Assembly: GCA_026398595.1 (NCBI GenBank)
Contig: JAPLSO010000051.1
Location: 62,001-126,000 of the forward strand
Source: Spirochaetota bacterium
Lineage (GTDB): Bacteria; Spirochaetota; Spirochaetia; Treponematales; Rectinemataceae
Direction of reading: 5' to 3'
DNA length: 64,000 bases
Part shown: positions 17,055-24,845 of the stretch, piece after piece
Layout of the letters: each line of letters begins with the position of its first letter
Position numbering within the stretch: the first letter of the stretch is position 1
Program-made: the position numbers and the translations under genes
Notes under the pieces: model-generated
The model's database searches: none
What the model was told of the DNA's origin: nothing
Seen by the model: the letters and a program-made list of their open reading frames with translations, nothing else

Positions 17055-17083
17055 AGTGTAAACCGATTTTATACGGTGGTCAA
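17055..17083 (-). promoter_or_regulatory. Promoter of the sugar ABC ATPase gene
   Basis: On the minus strand TTGACC (17078-17083) and TACACT (17055-17060) with a 17-base spacer, 34 bases before the ATG. It overlaps the last codons of the upstream trmH-family gene. Confidence 0.65.
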
Positions 17084-17952
17084 CGCGAAATTAATGTCCT
17101 CGTACACGAGGAAATCCAGGCATGCGCGGCTATGCCAAAGGCGACCGCCACGTTGATCGAAGCCTTGAGCCCCAGCATGGGAATGCTCACCCGGCTATCG
17201 CCCGCAAGGCCCAAGGCAGGATCCGACAGGCCCAGCTCCTCCGAGCCCAGAATGAGAACGCCCCGCGGCGGGAAGACGAAGTCATCAAGCGTCGTGCCGC
17301 CGAGTTCGAGAGCGACTATGGGGCCGAGAACCGAAAGGTCGGCCAAGGCACATCGGCGCCAGGGAATGAGGTTGACGGCGCCCATCGATGAGCGTGCTGC
17401 CCTGGGATGGTTCGGATCGGCGCAGCCGGGGGAGAGAAGGGCCTCCTCGAAGCCGAACGCCTCAGCCGATCTCATGATGGCTCCGACATTAAAGGGCGAG
17501 CGGATATCCTCGAGGAATACCCGAAGGCCCGGGATGAAGCGCCCTAGCCGAGAGCCGGTGTCGGCCTGCCGCCCGCGGTCTATGAGGTCCCAGTCGGCGG
17601 TGGATTGTCCCGAGGACAGCCTGAGTTCGTGCCTGAAGGTGTTGAGGGAGCGAAGGACGGCACGGTGGCTGGCGAGCGGCACGCCCGGGCCGATAGCGAT
17701 CGAATAAACGCGGGCGGCCGCGGCCGCCTCAGGCGAGGCTTCGGGCGAGGCGGCGAGGAAAGCGGCTATCGCGGCCGCGTAGGCGAAGGCCGAATCGGCG
17801 GGGCTCAGTCCGTCCAGGGTAAGTCCGTCCGAACCGCTGCCTCCGTATCCCGGCGAGACGGCGATATCCCGTTCTGCCGCCTCGAGAAGGAGGGCGCACT
17901 TTCGCTCGAGGGCGACCCCGTGGAGCCTCGATAGCTTGGAGAGGGCCATCAT
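17080..17952 (-). CDS. TrmH/SpoU family RNA 2'-O-methyltransferase
   Basis: 290 residues. The C-terminal SPOUT domain has the three family motifs: [33 protein letters not shown] and [17 protein letters not shown] (the knot region binding SAM). The N-terminal ~140 residues are Ala-rich and do not resemble the usual L30e-like domain, so the RNA target (rRNA or tRNA) cannot be named. Start overlaps the rsmI stop (ATGA), giving an rsmI-trmH RNA-modification pair. Confidence 0.87.
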   Translation of the reverse strand: MMALSKLSRLHGVALERKCALLLEAAERDIAVSPGYGGSGSDGLTLDGLSPADSAFAYAAAIAAFLAASPEASPEAAAAARVYSIAIGPGVPLASHRAVLRSLNTFRHELRLSSGQSTADWDLIDRGRQADTGSRLGRFIPGLRVFLEDIRSPFNVGAIMRSAEAFGFEEALLSPGCADPNHPRAARSSMGAVNLIPWRRCALADLSVLGPIVALELGGTTLDDFVFPPRGVLILGSEELGLSDPALGLAGDSRVSIPMLGLKASINVAVAFGIAAHAWISSCTRTLISR

Positions 17953-18671
17953 GGTTCGCCGGCCTCGGATTCCTGGGCTAATTCGGAAGTCCTGCCGTCG
18001 ACGAGGAGGGCAAACTCGCCTTTTTCCGGAATTGTGACAATTCCCTGGACGCCCACCAAGGCCGCAAGTTCAGCCGCGGTACCGACGAGGACCTGTTCGT
18101 GGATTTTGGTCAACTCCCTGCCCAGACAAATCCTGCGCCCCGGATCCAATGCCGCGAGTTCGCCCAGGAGCTTGCCGATCCGAAAGGGCGACTCGTAGAG
18201 GACGAAGGACTCCCCGCGCTCGAGGAGTGTAGACAACCTGGCTCTGCGCCTGCCCGCCTTCGGCGAGGGGAAGCCGTCGAAGAGCAGTGCCCTTCCGCCA
18301 AAACCCGATACGGAAAGCAAGGCCGCCAATGCCGAAGGACCGGGGATAGGGACGACACGGTGCCCATTGGCGCGCGCCGCCGCCGCGAGAACGGCGCCGG
18401 GATCGGAAAGGCCTGGAGTCCCCGCGTCGGTGCAGTAGGCGACTTTCTTGCCTCCATCGAGAAGGGCGACGATCCGTAGGGCTGCCCTCGCTTCGTCGTT
18501 GGCGTGGCAGGAGACGAGGGGTTTGGATATTCCGAAATGATTGAGCAGCTTGAGGCTGTGCCGCGTGTCCTCGCAGGCTATGACGTCGGCATTCTTTAGA
18601 ACCTCAAGAGCGCGCAAGGTAATATCGCCCAGATTGCCGATAGGCGTACCGACCATGAAGAGTTCACCCAT
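17949..18671 (-). CDS. rsmI: 16S rRNA (cytidine1402-2'-O)-methyltransferase
   Basis: 240 residues of tetrapyrrole-methylase fold. [15 protein letters not shown] at the N-terminus, [21 protein letters not shown] and the [15 protein letters not shown] loop are diagnostic of RsmI. Modifies C1402 in the 16S decoding centre with SAM. The open frame extends upstream to 18959 but that part is unlike the family. The ATG at 18671 is preceded by TATGAT exactly six bases upstream, suggesting a leaderless transcript, although GAGG also lies within those bases. Confidence 0.93.
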   Translation of the reverse strand: MGELFMVGTPIGNLGDITLRALEVLKNADVIACEDTRHSLKLLNHFGISKPLVSCHANDEARAALRIVALLDGGKKVAYCTDAGTPGLSDPGAVLAAAARANGHRVVPIPGPSALAALLSVSGFGGRALLFDGFPSPKAGRRRARLSTLLERGESFVLYESPFRIGKLLGELAALDPGRRICLGRELTKIHEQVLVGTAAELAALVGVQGIVTIPEKGEFALLVDGRTSELAQESEAGEP

Positions 18672-18677
18672 AGCCTC

Positions 18678-18683
18678 ATCATA
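18678..18683 (-). promoter_or_regulatory. Candidate -10 element six bases from the rsmI start
   Basis: TATGAT on the minus strand, six bases before the rsmI ATG; no convincing -35. One of a set of genes with the same geometry. Confidence 0.4.
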
Positions 18684-18732
18684 GCCCGCGAGCCCGGCTC
18701 GCGGAAAGCCGCGGCCGGCGAAGGGTATCGGC

Positions 18733-18761
18733 TCGACAAGCTGATCAGCTTGAAGTATCCT
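18733..18761 (+). promoter_or_regulatory. Candidate leaderless promoter of the PerM-family gene
   Basis: TCGACA (18733-18738) and TATCCT (18756-18761) separated by 17 bases; the -10 ends six bases before the ATG at 18768, placing the predicted transcription start on the start codon. No Shine-Dalgarno box. Confidence 0.5.
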
Positions 18762-18767
18762 TCTCGG

Positions 18768-19901
18768 ATGACGCAGGAACGCACGAAGAGTACGGTATTT
18801 GTAATCTTTTTCCTGGCCCTCTTTCTCCTCGTCGCCAGCCTTTTCTATCCGTTTTTGACCATCATTCTCTGGTCGAGCCTCATCTATGCCGTCCTCGAGA
18901 GGCTTTTCGAACGTGTTACGCGGAAAATGCGGCCCGGTCCCGGATCGAAGAGCGAACATTCCCTATCCAAGAACCTTGTGGCCGGCCTCTTATCGGTCTT
19001 AGGCGTCCTCATTTTCGTCGTCCCCTTCGGCTATCTCCTGATATCTCTCGCAAGGCAAGTCGTCGATCTTCTTGGTTCTGCCGTACGCTTCGTCGAAGAT
19101 CACCCCGATGTATTCTCGTTCAGCCAGACCAGTCCCGTCGGGGGCTTCATCTACCGGGTCTCGGGCGGATCGGTTGACCTCAGCAACATCAACATACCCC
19201 ATGAGGTCAAGTCCTTCATCGCGGCTAGTTCGAACCGGATCATCGGATTCTCGGGTACGATACTCAAGAACATCGCCTCCCTCCTCGTGGAGCTGGCCTT
19301 CATGGTCTTCACCCTCTTCTATCTCTTCGTGGATGGGAAGAGCCTGGTCGGAACCATCGTGTTTGCCATTCCTATCGAGAAAAGCTACACGCAGATGTTC
19401 ATGCAAAAGATGAAGGAATCGGGCCGCCAGCTCATCCTGGGATTCTTTCTCGTAGCCCTCTACCAGGGTTCGGTCATGTTTGTTCTCGCCCTCGTCTTCG
19501 GCCTGAAGCATTCCCTCGTCCTGGGAGCCCTCACCGCTATAGCGTCCTTCGTACCCATGGTCGGCGCCGCGCTCGTGTGGGCGCCGTTAGGCATCTTCAT
19601 CGCTTTGACAGGCGATGGTCTGAGAGCCGTCATCTTCCTTGTCCTCGCCGCCTTCTTTGTGTCCTTTGTGGACAATTTCCTAAAGCCCGTCATCCTGGGC
19701 GAAAGGCTGCGGATCCATCCTCTGTTAATTTTCTTTTCGATCCTGGGAGGCCTAAAAATCTTCGGTCTCAACGGCCTCATCCTCGGCCCACTCATCGTAA
19801 TCGTCTTCCTGGACGCGGTGGAACTCTACGAGCAGGTGATTCAGTCCAGGAGCGAAAGCCGAGGGAGCGAAGGCAGCGAAGCCGAGATCCCGCCGAAATA
19901 G
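18768..19901 (+). CDS. AI-2E/PerM family membrane protein
   Basis: 377 residues from ATG 18768 (an in-frame TTG at 18750 is also possible). About seven to eight transmembrane helices: a pair at the N-terminus (residues ~10-40), one at ~70-95, then after a periplasmic-type domain of ~90 residues a C-terminal cluster with the family motif [12 protein letters not shown] and L-x-G-P-L-I. Family members transport AI-2 or act as cation/proton antiporters; the substrate here is unknown. The last 61 bases overlap, tail to tail, the PHP phosphatase gene on the other strand. Confidence 0.85.
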   Translation: MTQERTKSTVFVIFFLALFLLVASLFYPFLTIILWSSLIYAVLERLFERVTRKMRPGPGSKSEHSLSKNLVAGLLSVLGVLIFVVPFGYLLISLARQVVDLLGSAVRFVEDHPDVFSFSQTSPVGGFIYRVSGGSVDLSNINIPHEVKSFIAASSNRIIGFSGTILKNIASLLVELAFMVFTLFYLFVDGKSLVGTIVFAIPIEKSYTQMFMQKMKESGRQLILGFFLVALYQGSVMFVLALVFGLKHSLVLGALTAIASFVPMVGAALVWAPLGIFIALTGDGLRAVIFLVLAAFFVSFVDNFLKPVILGERLRIHPLLIFFSILGGLKIFGLNGLILGPLIVIVFLDAVELYEQVIQSRSESRGSEGSEAEIPPK

Positions 19902-20704
19902 CGATCGTCGATGGGAATGCCCCCAGCCGTCCTGCCCAGGCCCCAAACGGGCTTGTCAGGACCGTGATAGTCCGAGCCTGCGGTGACGAAGAACCCCCTC
20001 TCCAGAGCCATAGCCTCGAGGATTCTGCATTGTCCCAGCTTGGCGGCCGGATGATAGGCCTCTATCCCCTTCACGCCCGCATCCTTCCAAGAGTCCATGA
20101 CGGTTCCCAGCTTGGATTTTCCGACGAAGAGCGAATAGGGGTGTGCGGCCACGGCTACACCGCCCGATGCGGCGATGAGTTCCAGGGCTTCTGATAAAGA
20201 TAAACAGTCCTTGGGCATGTAGAAAGGCTTGCCCTTGCCAAGGAAGCGGTCGAAGGCTTCCTGCTTTGTCCGGACGATTTTATGCCTGAGCAGGGCTTCC
20301 GCGATATGAGGCCTGCCCAGGCTCTCGCTGCCGGCGATCCGGGCTATCTCGTCGAGATCGATATCAAGACCATCGCTTTTCAGAAGATTGACAATGGCTT
20401 CGTTCCTCCGCACACGGGCTTTGGCCAGGGAGGCCATGGCCTCAAGGAGGCGGCTGTCTTCCTCGTCTATACCCAAACCGAGGAGGTGGAATTCTCCGGG
20501 GTCAAAGTCGATCTCAATCTCGACACCAGAGACGAAGGCAATGCCCCGATCGGCCGCGGCGGCCCGCGCCTCGGCCACCCCGGCTACCGTGTCGTGGTCG
20601 GTGAGGGCGAGAGCCCTGAGCCCTGTCTTCGCCGCCAATGCCACAAGCGAGGTCGGGGAGAGGAAACCATCGGAGGCCGTAGAGTGGGAGTGGAGATCAA
20701 TCAC
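19841..20704 (-). CDS. PHP-domain phosphoesterase (nucleoside bisphosphatase/YciV type)
   Basis: 287 residues. PHP metal motifs in order: DLHSHSTASDG (H5, H7), LTDHDTV, GVEIEID, GRPHIAEAL, AAHPYS and TAGSDYHG. This is the pattern of YciV-like 3',5'-nucleoside bisphosphate phosphatases (RNase AM), which act on short RNA or pAp. It is not closer to histidinol-phosphate phosphatase HisK by the motifs I can see, although a histidinol phosphatase is missing from the nearby his operon. Its ATG overlaps the radical SAM stop (20701-20704). Confidence 0.85.
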   Translation of the reverse strand: MIDLHSHSTASDGFLSPTSLVALAAKTGLRALALTDHDTVAGVAEARAAAADRGIAFVSGVEIEIDFDPGEFHLLGLGIDEEDSRLLEAMASLAKARVRRNEAIVNLLKSDGLDIDLDEIARIAGSESLGRPHIAEALLRHKIVRTKQEAFDRFLGKGKPFYMPKDCLSLSEALELIAASGGVAVAAHPYSLFVGKSKLGTVMDSWKDAGVKGIEAYHPAAKLGQCRILEAMALERGFFVTAGSDYHGPDKPVWGLGRTAGGIPIDDRYFGGISASLPSLPRLSLLD

Positions 20705-21582
20705 AGGAGGATGGGCCGCTCACCGCGCTCGTCGAAGCCTAAAAGTGGAATTCCGGGATCGAGCCTGCCGCCGACCATTCCCATGTACATGGCAATGACA
20801 CCGGCAGGAATAGGCTCGGCCCAGGCTTCTAGTGGTTTCCTGGCCACCGTATAAAAATGCAGTGCCTCGATCTTCGCCCCCGATTCGATGAGGGCCGAAA
20901 TACGATCGGCATAGGCTTCGGCCTCGATCCTTCCTGGTAACCTGCCACCGAGAGAGCAGACCATGGTCTGAATGACAATGGGAACCTTCCGCGCGAAGGA
21001 GACTATTCCCGCGCAGATATCGTCGAGCCTGAAGGTCGACCGCGACAGGGCTTCGAAGCCCTCCTGACTGCCCGAATCGAGTTTCGCCCAGACGGCGAGG
21101 CCCTCGCGCGAAGCGAAATCCTCAAGAAGCTTGGAAACTCCGGAATCCAAAAAACCCGTTGAGTTGGTAATGAGGAGGATGGAGGCATTCCCCGCCGCAT
21201 CGGAATAAGCTCGCCTGGCTTCGGCACAGGCATCGAGGGCCTCGCCGAGGCTTGGGGAGAGGGTCGGTTCGCCGTTGCCGGAGAAACAGATGTCGCGCAG
21301 AACCTTGGGCGACCAGCTCCTGGGATAGTCGTTTTCGAAAAAAAGCTGGAACTCAGTCTTCAGCCCGGGGATGGAGAATTCCTTTTCGCTCAGGGAGGGC
21401 GCCACTTCGCAGTAAGGGCAGTCGAAGCCGCAGCGCTTCCCTCCGGGGAAGAGGTTGACGCCCAGGGAAAGCCCGCCCGAGCGTCTCGAAATAACGGGGT
21501 AAACGAGGCTCGAACCTCCTTCCCCCCTGTCATGTTGCGATACATCCTTCATATGCGGCTCTGATAGTAGCCTTTTCCGCAT
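20701..21582 (-). CDS. Radical SAM protein
   Basis: 293 residues. A C-x3-C-x2-C cluster (C51, C55, C58 in CGFDCPYC) binds the SAM-coordinating 4Fe-4S. FSGNGEPTLSP follows, the GGEP-type SAM-binding segment seen in the COG0731-like group. About 200 further residues complete the barrel; no second cluster is evident. Reaction and substrate unknown. Start could be the ATG at 21582 or one ten codons later; neither has a strong ribosome-binding site. Translationally coupled to the PHP gene downstream and divergent from the his operon. Confidence 0.82.
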   Translation of the reverse strand: MRKRLLSEPHMKDVSQHDRGEGGSSLVYPVISRRSGGLSLGVNLFPGGKRCGFDCPYCEVAPSLSEKEFSIPGLKTEFQLFFENDYPRSWSPKVLRDICFSGNGEPTLSPSLGEALDACAEARRAYSDAAGNASILLITNSTGFLDSGVSKLLEDFASREGLAVWAKLDSGSQEGFEALSRSTFRLDDICAGIVSFARKVPIVIQTMVCSLGGRLPGRIEAEAYADRISALIESGAKIEALHFYTVARKPLEAWAEPIPAGVIAMYMGMVGGRLDPGIPLLGFDERGERPILL

Positions 21583-21622
21583 ACCTATGCAACCTTGGCT
21601 CAGGATGCCAGCCGCCCTCCTC

Positions 21623-21652
21623 TTGACAATGCAGGCGGGTTTATGTTTTTAT
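21623..21652 (+). promoter_or_regulatory. Promoter of the histidine operon
   Basis: Perfect TTGACA (21623-21628) and TTTTAT (21647-21652) with an 18-base spacer. The predicted transcription start is near 21659, only a few bases before the leader-peptide ATG at 21663. Confidence 0.65.
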
Positions 21653-21662
21653 CGATAGCATC

Positions 21663-21749
21663 ATGCAGGGCGCGATCGAAGCTTTACAGACTCTCAGGAT
21701 CCATCACCACGGCAGCCATCTCGGCGAGCCGGGTTGCGCTTTGGCTTGA
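21663..21749 (+). CDS. hisL: His operon leader peptide (28 codons)
   Basis: ATG at 21663 to TGA at 21747-21749. Codons 14-19 read His-His-His-Gly-Ser-His (21702-21719): four histidine codons in six, directly upstream of hisG and of a strong intrinsic terminator. This is the arrangement of histidine attenuation leaders in enterobacteria. There is no Shine-Dalgarno box, but the promoter places the transcript end within a few bases of the ATG, so translation would be essentially leaderless. The alternative frame across this region contains no histidine. Confidence 0.7.
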   Translation: MQGAIEALQTLRIHHHGSHLGEPGCALA

Positions 21750-21812
21750 TCCCCTCAAAGGGGGTACAAGCGAAGAATGAACGCCGGCTTCCGAAAAAGC
21801 CGGCGTTTTTTT
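21727..21812 (+). promoter_or_regulatory. His attenuator: antiterminator segment and terminator
   Basis: Terminator: AACGCCGGCTT (21780-21790) / AAGCCGGCGTT (21797-21807), 11 bp, six-base loop, with seven Ts at 21806-21812. AGCCGG at 21727-21732, just after the histidine codons, is complementary to CCGGCT (21784-21789) in the terminator stem, so it can act as the antiterminator arm when a ribosome stalls at the histidine codons. CGGC at 21710-21713 could pair with GCCG (21728-21731) as the protecting hairpin. A further small hairpin lies at 21744-21771. The terminator is clear; the switching is inferred. Confidence 0.72.
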
Positions 21813-21851
21813 ATTTGGCTGACCATGCTGGAAGCGGAAAGGGAGAACGCA

Positions 21852-22754
21852 ATGGGCGACAAGGATACGGTACTCAGGTTGGGCCTTCCCAAGGGAAGGA
21901 TGCAGTCCAAGGTAATAGCTCTCATGGCTGACGCGGGGCTTGCCGTAAGCGTTGACGAAAGGGAGTACCGTCCCAAGGTGGGCAACGGCGCCCACGAGGC
22001 CAAACTGCTGAAACCCCAGAACATCGTCGAGATGCTGGCCAGCGGTTCGCGTGACCTGGGCTTCGCCGGCGCGGACTGGGTGCGCGAGCTGGATGGTGAC
22101 CTCGTCGAACTCCTCGATACAGGGATGGACCCGGTCAGGGTAGTGGTAGCCGCCCCCGATGCCCTCATCGCTGGCATAGGCGCTTTGCCCCGGGACGCCG
22201 CGGCCTGGGCTAGAGCCTGCGGAAGAAGCCCCGTCATCGCCTCGGAGTACGAGAATATCACCAAGACCTGGATGGAAGCCAATGTCCCCGGGGCCGTCTT
22301 CATACGCTCCTACGGGGCCACTGAGGTCTTCCCTCCCGAAGACGCCGACCTCATCGTCGACAACTGCGCGACGGGCAATACACTCAAGGCCAACGGCCTC
22401 TCGATCATCGATACCATAATGTCGAGCTCGACTCGGCTCTACGCTTCGAAGAGGGCTATGGCCAATGAAGGAAAACGCAGGGCAGCCGATGCCCTCGTTC
22501 TCATCCTCAAGTCCGTGCTCGAGGCCAGGCGGAGGGTCATGCTCGAAGTGAACGTGTCCGCGGCAGACCTCGAATCCGTCATATCCATACTGCCCTGCCT
22601 CAGGTCGCCTACCCTCTCTCCCCTGGAGGGAGGCAAGGATTTCGCCGTCCGTGTTGCCGCCCCCAAAGACAGCCTCGCCGACCTCATACCCGAGATAAAG
22701 CGCAGGGGAGGCACGGACATCGTCGTCACACAGCTCAGCCAGCTCGTGCCTTGA
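21852..22754 (+). CDS. hisG: ATP phosphoribosyltransferase (long form)
   Basis: 300 residues, the length of the long HisG with a C-terminal regulatory ACT-like domain (about 225-300), so no HisZ partner is needed. RLGLPKGRM near the N-terminus, LGFAGADWV and the PRPP loop DLIVDNCATGNTL are characteristic. Catalyses the committed step of histidine synthesis (ATP + PRPP) and is normally inhibited by histidine. Start 21852 is chosen because GGGAG precedes it and the family similarity begins there; the frame extends back into the terminator. First structural gene after the attenuator. Confidence 0.95.
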   Translation: MGDKDTVLRLGLPKGRMQSKVIALMADAGLAVSVDEREYRPKVGNGAHEAKLLKPQNIVEMLASGSRDLGFAGADWVRELDGDLVELLDTGMDPVRVVVAAPDALIAGIGALPRDAAAWARACGRSPVIASEYENITKTWMEANVPGAVFIRSYGATEVFPPEDADLIVDNCATGNTLKANGLSIIDTIMSSSTRLYASKRAMANEGKRRAADALVLILKSVLEARRRVMLEVNVSAADLESVISILPCLRSPTLSPLEGGKDFAVRVAAPKDSLADLIPEIKRRGGTDIVVTQLSQLVP

Positions 22755-22765
22755 AGGAGGAAGAT

Positions 22766-23428
22766 ATGGAGATAAAATCCAAGATTTCGACATTCGCGGC
22801 CAAACGCGTGAGCGGGGAGACACGGGTGGAGATCGAGCTGCGCCTCTGCCCGGGCAAGATCGACCTGAATTCAGGACTCGGTTTCTTGGACCATCTGCTT
22901 ACGAGCCTTGCACACCACGCCGGATGGAGCCTCTCCCTCTCCTGCGAGGGGGATCTGGATGTGGACGACCACCACTCAGCCGAGGACATCGCCATAACCC
23001 TGGGTGCGGTCCTCAAGGAGGCAGCGGCCGAACGAGGGGCCATGACACGTTTTGGCTCCGCCTTTGCCCCCCTCGACGAAGCCCTCGCAAGGGCTGTCGT
23101 CGACTTCTCGGGACGACCCTGGGCAGAGATCGATCTGGACCTCAGCCGAGAAAAATTGGGCGACATCGCGGCCGAGAACATCGGACACTTCCTCGAGAGC
23201 CTCGCCGCCAACGCCGGTATCTGCTTCCATGTCGACGTACTCAAGGGGAAGAACGACCATCATAAGGCCGAGGCGGCCTTCAAGGCTCTCGCCCTTGCGC
23301 TCAGGCAGGCCCTCTCCCCCCTTCCCGGATTCAAGGAAGGAAAGACGAGGGGCATCAATTCGACGAAAGGTCCAGCCGTCTTAAGCGTAACGAGGAAGGA
23401 CGAGACTGAAACGGGGTACGGGACATGA
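22766..23428 (+). CDS. hisB: Imidazoleglycerol-phosphate dehydratase
   Basis: 220 residues, the dehydratase-only form without the histidinol-phosphatase domain found in enterobacterial HisB. Metal-binding motifs GLGFLDHLL, LAHHAGW, DLDVDDHHSAEDI and GKNDHHKAEAAFKA match the family. Slightly longer than the usual ~195-200 residues. Removes water from imidazoleglycerol phosphate. ATG at 22766 follows AAGGAGG, so it is preferred to TTG 22751. Its stop overlaps hisH. Confidence 0.95.
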   Translation: MEIKSKISTFAAKRVSGETRVEIELRLCPGKIDLNSGLGFLDHLLTSLAHHAGWSLSLSCEGDLDVDDHHSAEDIAITLGAVLKEAAAERGAMTRFGSAFAPLDEALARAVVDFSGRPWAEIDLDLSREKLGDIAAENIGHFLESLAANAGICFHVDVLKGKNDHHKAEAAFKALALALRQALSPLPGFKEGKTRGINSTKGPAVLSVTRKDETETGYGT

Positions 23429-24072
23429 ACTCTTGTAAACCCAGGCTTCATGTCGCGGCGACGGGGGCGGCCAATCTCGCGTCGGTAGGCGCGATGTGCA
23501 AAAGGGCCGGCGTCGAAGCCATTGTCACTTCCGATCCCGAGGCTCTGTATTCGGCTGAAAAAGCCCTCCTTCCCGGGGTCGGGGCCTTCGGCGCGGCTAT
23601 GTCCGCCTTGCGGGCCAAGGGACTGGACAAGGCTCTCTTGGCTCGGGCAAAAGAGGGAAAGCCAACCATGGGAATCTGCCTCGGCATGCAGATGCTCTGC
23701 GCCGGAAGCGAGGAAAGTCCGGGCGTGCCCGGTATAGGCCTCCTTTCCTCGAAGGTCGGGCGGTTCAGGGTGGAGCTTCCCCTCCCCCAGCTCGGCTGGA
23801 ACAGGGTGAGCCCCGCTTTAGGTCCCACCCTGCTGAAAGCGGGCTGGGCATACTTCGCCAACTCCTATCGGGTGAAGGACTGTCCCCTGGGATTGAAGGC
23901 GGCGGAGAGCAGCTACGGCGAGAACTTCGTGGCCGCCCTCGAGGCCTACAAGGAAGGCGAGGCCCTTCCCTTCCTCCTCCTTTGCCAATTCCATCCCGAA
24001 CTTTCCGGGCCCTGGGGGCTCGATCTGTTCCGGCGCTGGATGGGTCTGGAAACCCTGGAGGCACGACCATGA
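23425..24072 (+). CDS. hisH: Imidazole glycerol phosphate synthase, glutaminase subunit
   Basis: 215 residues, class I glutamine amidotransferase. The triad is visible: C85 in MGICLGMQ, H190 and E192 in QFHPEL. LPGVGAFG near residue 50 gives the oxyanion-side loop. Feeds ammonia to HisF, encoded next with a four-base overlap (ATGA). YFANSY replaces the more usual YFVHSY; this is a non-catalytic position. Confidence 0.95.
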   Translation: MNSCKPRLHVAATGAANLASVGAMCKRAGVEAIVTSDPEALYSAEKALLPGVGAFGAAMSALRAKGLDKALLARAKEGKPTMGICLGMQMLCAGSEESPGVPGIGLLSSKVGRFRVELPLPQLGWNRVSPALGPTLLKAGWAYFANSYRVKDCPLGLKAAESSYGENFVAALEAYKEGEALPFLLLCQFHPELSGPWGLDLFRRWMGLETLEARP

Positions 24073-24845
24073 AGATCGATATCAAGGCAAGAGGCACGGC
24101 GACCCGCGTCATTCCCTGTCTCGACATCAAGGGCGGAAGGGTCGTCAAGGGCGTCAAGTTCGAAAACCTGGTCGATTCGGGCGATCCTTGTATCCTCGCT
24201 GCCCGCTACGAGGCCGAGGGAGCTGACGAGATAGCCCTCCTCGACATCAGCGCGACCCTCGAGGAACGGAAGACGGCGCTCGGGGCGGTGGCGGCTGTCA
24301 GGGCAGCCATCTCCATTCCTATCTCGGTCGGAGGAGGGATCCGGAGCCTCGAAGACGCCCAGCGACTTCTCGAGGCCGGAGCCGACAGGGTATCGGTCAA
24401 CAGCGCCGCCGTCCGCAATCCCGACCTCGTGTCGCGGCTGGCCGGACGCTTCGGCGTTCAGTGTGTCGTCGTCGCTATCGACGCAAGGCGCGGGGGTTCA
24501 GGCTGGGAGGTGGTCGTGGATGCGGGAACGACAGGGACCGGACTCGATGTTATCGCGTGGGCACGAACCTGCGCGGAGAATGGAGCAGGGGAGATTCTCC
24601 TTACGTCAATCGACCGGGATGGTACAGGCTTAGGATACGACGTCGATCTGGTCAGGGCTGTCGCCGAGGCATCCGGCATACCCGTCATCGCTTCGGGCGG
24701 AGCCATTCTCCCAAAGCACTTCCTCGATGGTGTCGAGGCGGGAGCGAGCGCTATTCTGGGGGCTGGAGTCTTTCATAGGGGAGAACTGTCGATTCTTGAA
24801 CTCAAAGAATACCTGTCCGAAAATGGTGTGGAGGTGAGGCTGTGA
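24069..24845 (+). CDS. hisF: Imidazole glycerol phosphate synthase, cyclase subunit
   Basis: 258 residues of (beta/alpha)8 barrel with the two-fold HisF/HisA pattern. Catalytic aspartates lie in PCLDIKGGRVVKG (D19, offset by an eight-residue N-terminal extension) and in VVAIDARRGG. ISVGGGIRS and IASGGA are the two phosphate-binding loops. With HisH makes imidazoleglycerol phosphate and AICAR. ATG 24069 overlaps the hisH stop; the stop overlaps the GTG of the next gene. Confidence 0.96.
   Translation: MKIDIKARGTATRVIPCLDIKGGRVVKGVKFENLVDSGDPCILAARYEAEGADEIALLDISATLEERKTALGAVAAVRAAISIPISVGGGIRSLEDAQRLLEAGADRVSVNSAAVRNPDLVSRLAGRFGVQCVVVAIDARRGGSGWEVVVDAGTTGTGLDVIAWARTCAENGAGEILLTSIDRDGTGLGYDVDLVRAVAEASGIPVIASGGAILPKHFLDGVEAGASAILGAGVFHRGELSILELKEYLSENGVEVRL

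Noticed and set aside
21643-21780. Alternative leader frame beginning at ATG 21643
   Set aside because: It has no histidine codons, and the promoter places the transcript start downstream of that ATG.
21684-22823. 379-residue minus-strand open frame
   Set aside because: Antisense of hisG and its leader; no family features, and hisG is unambiguous.
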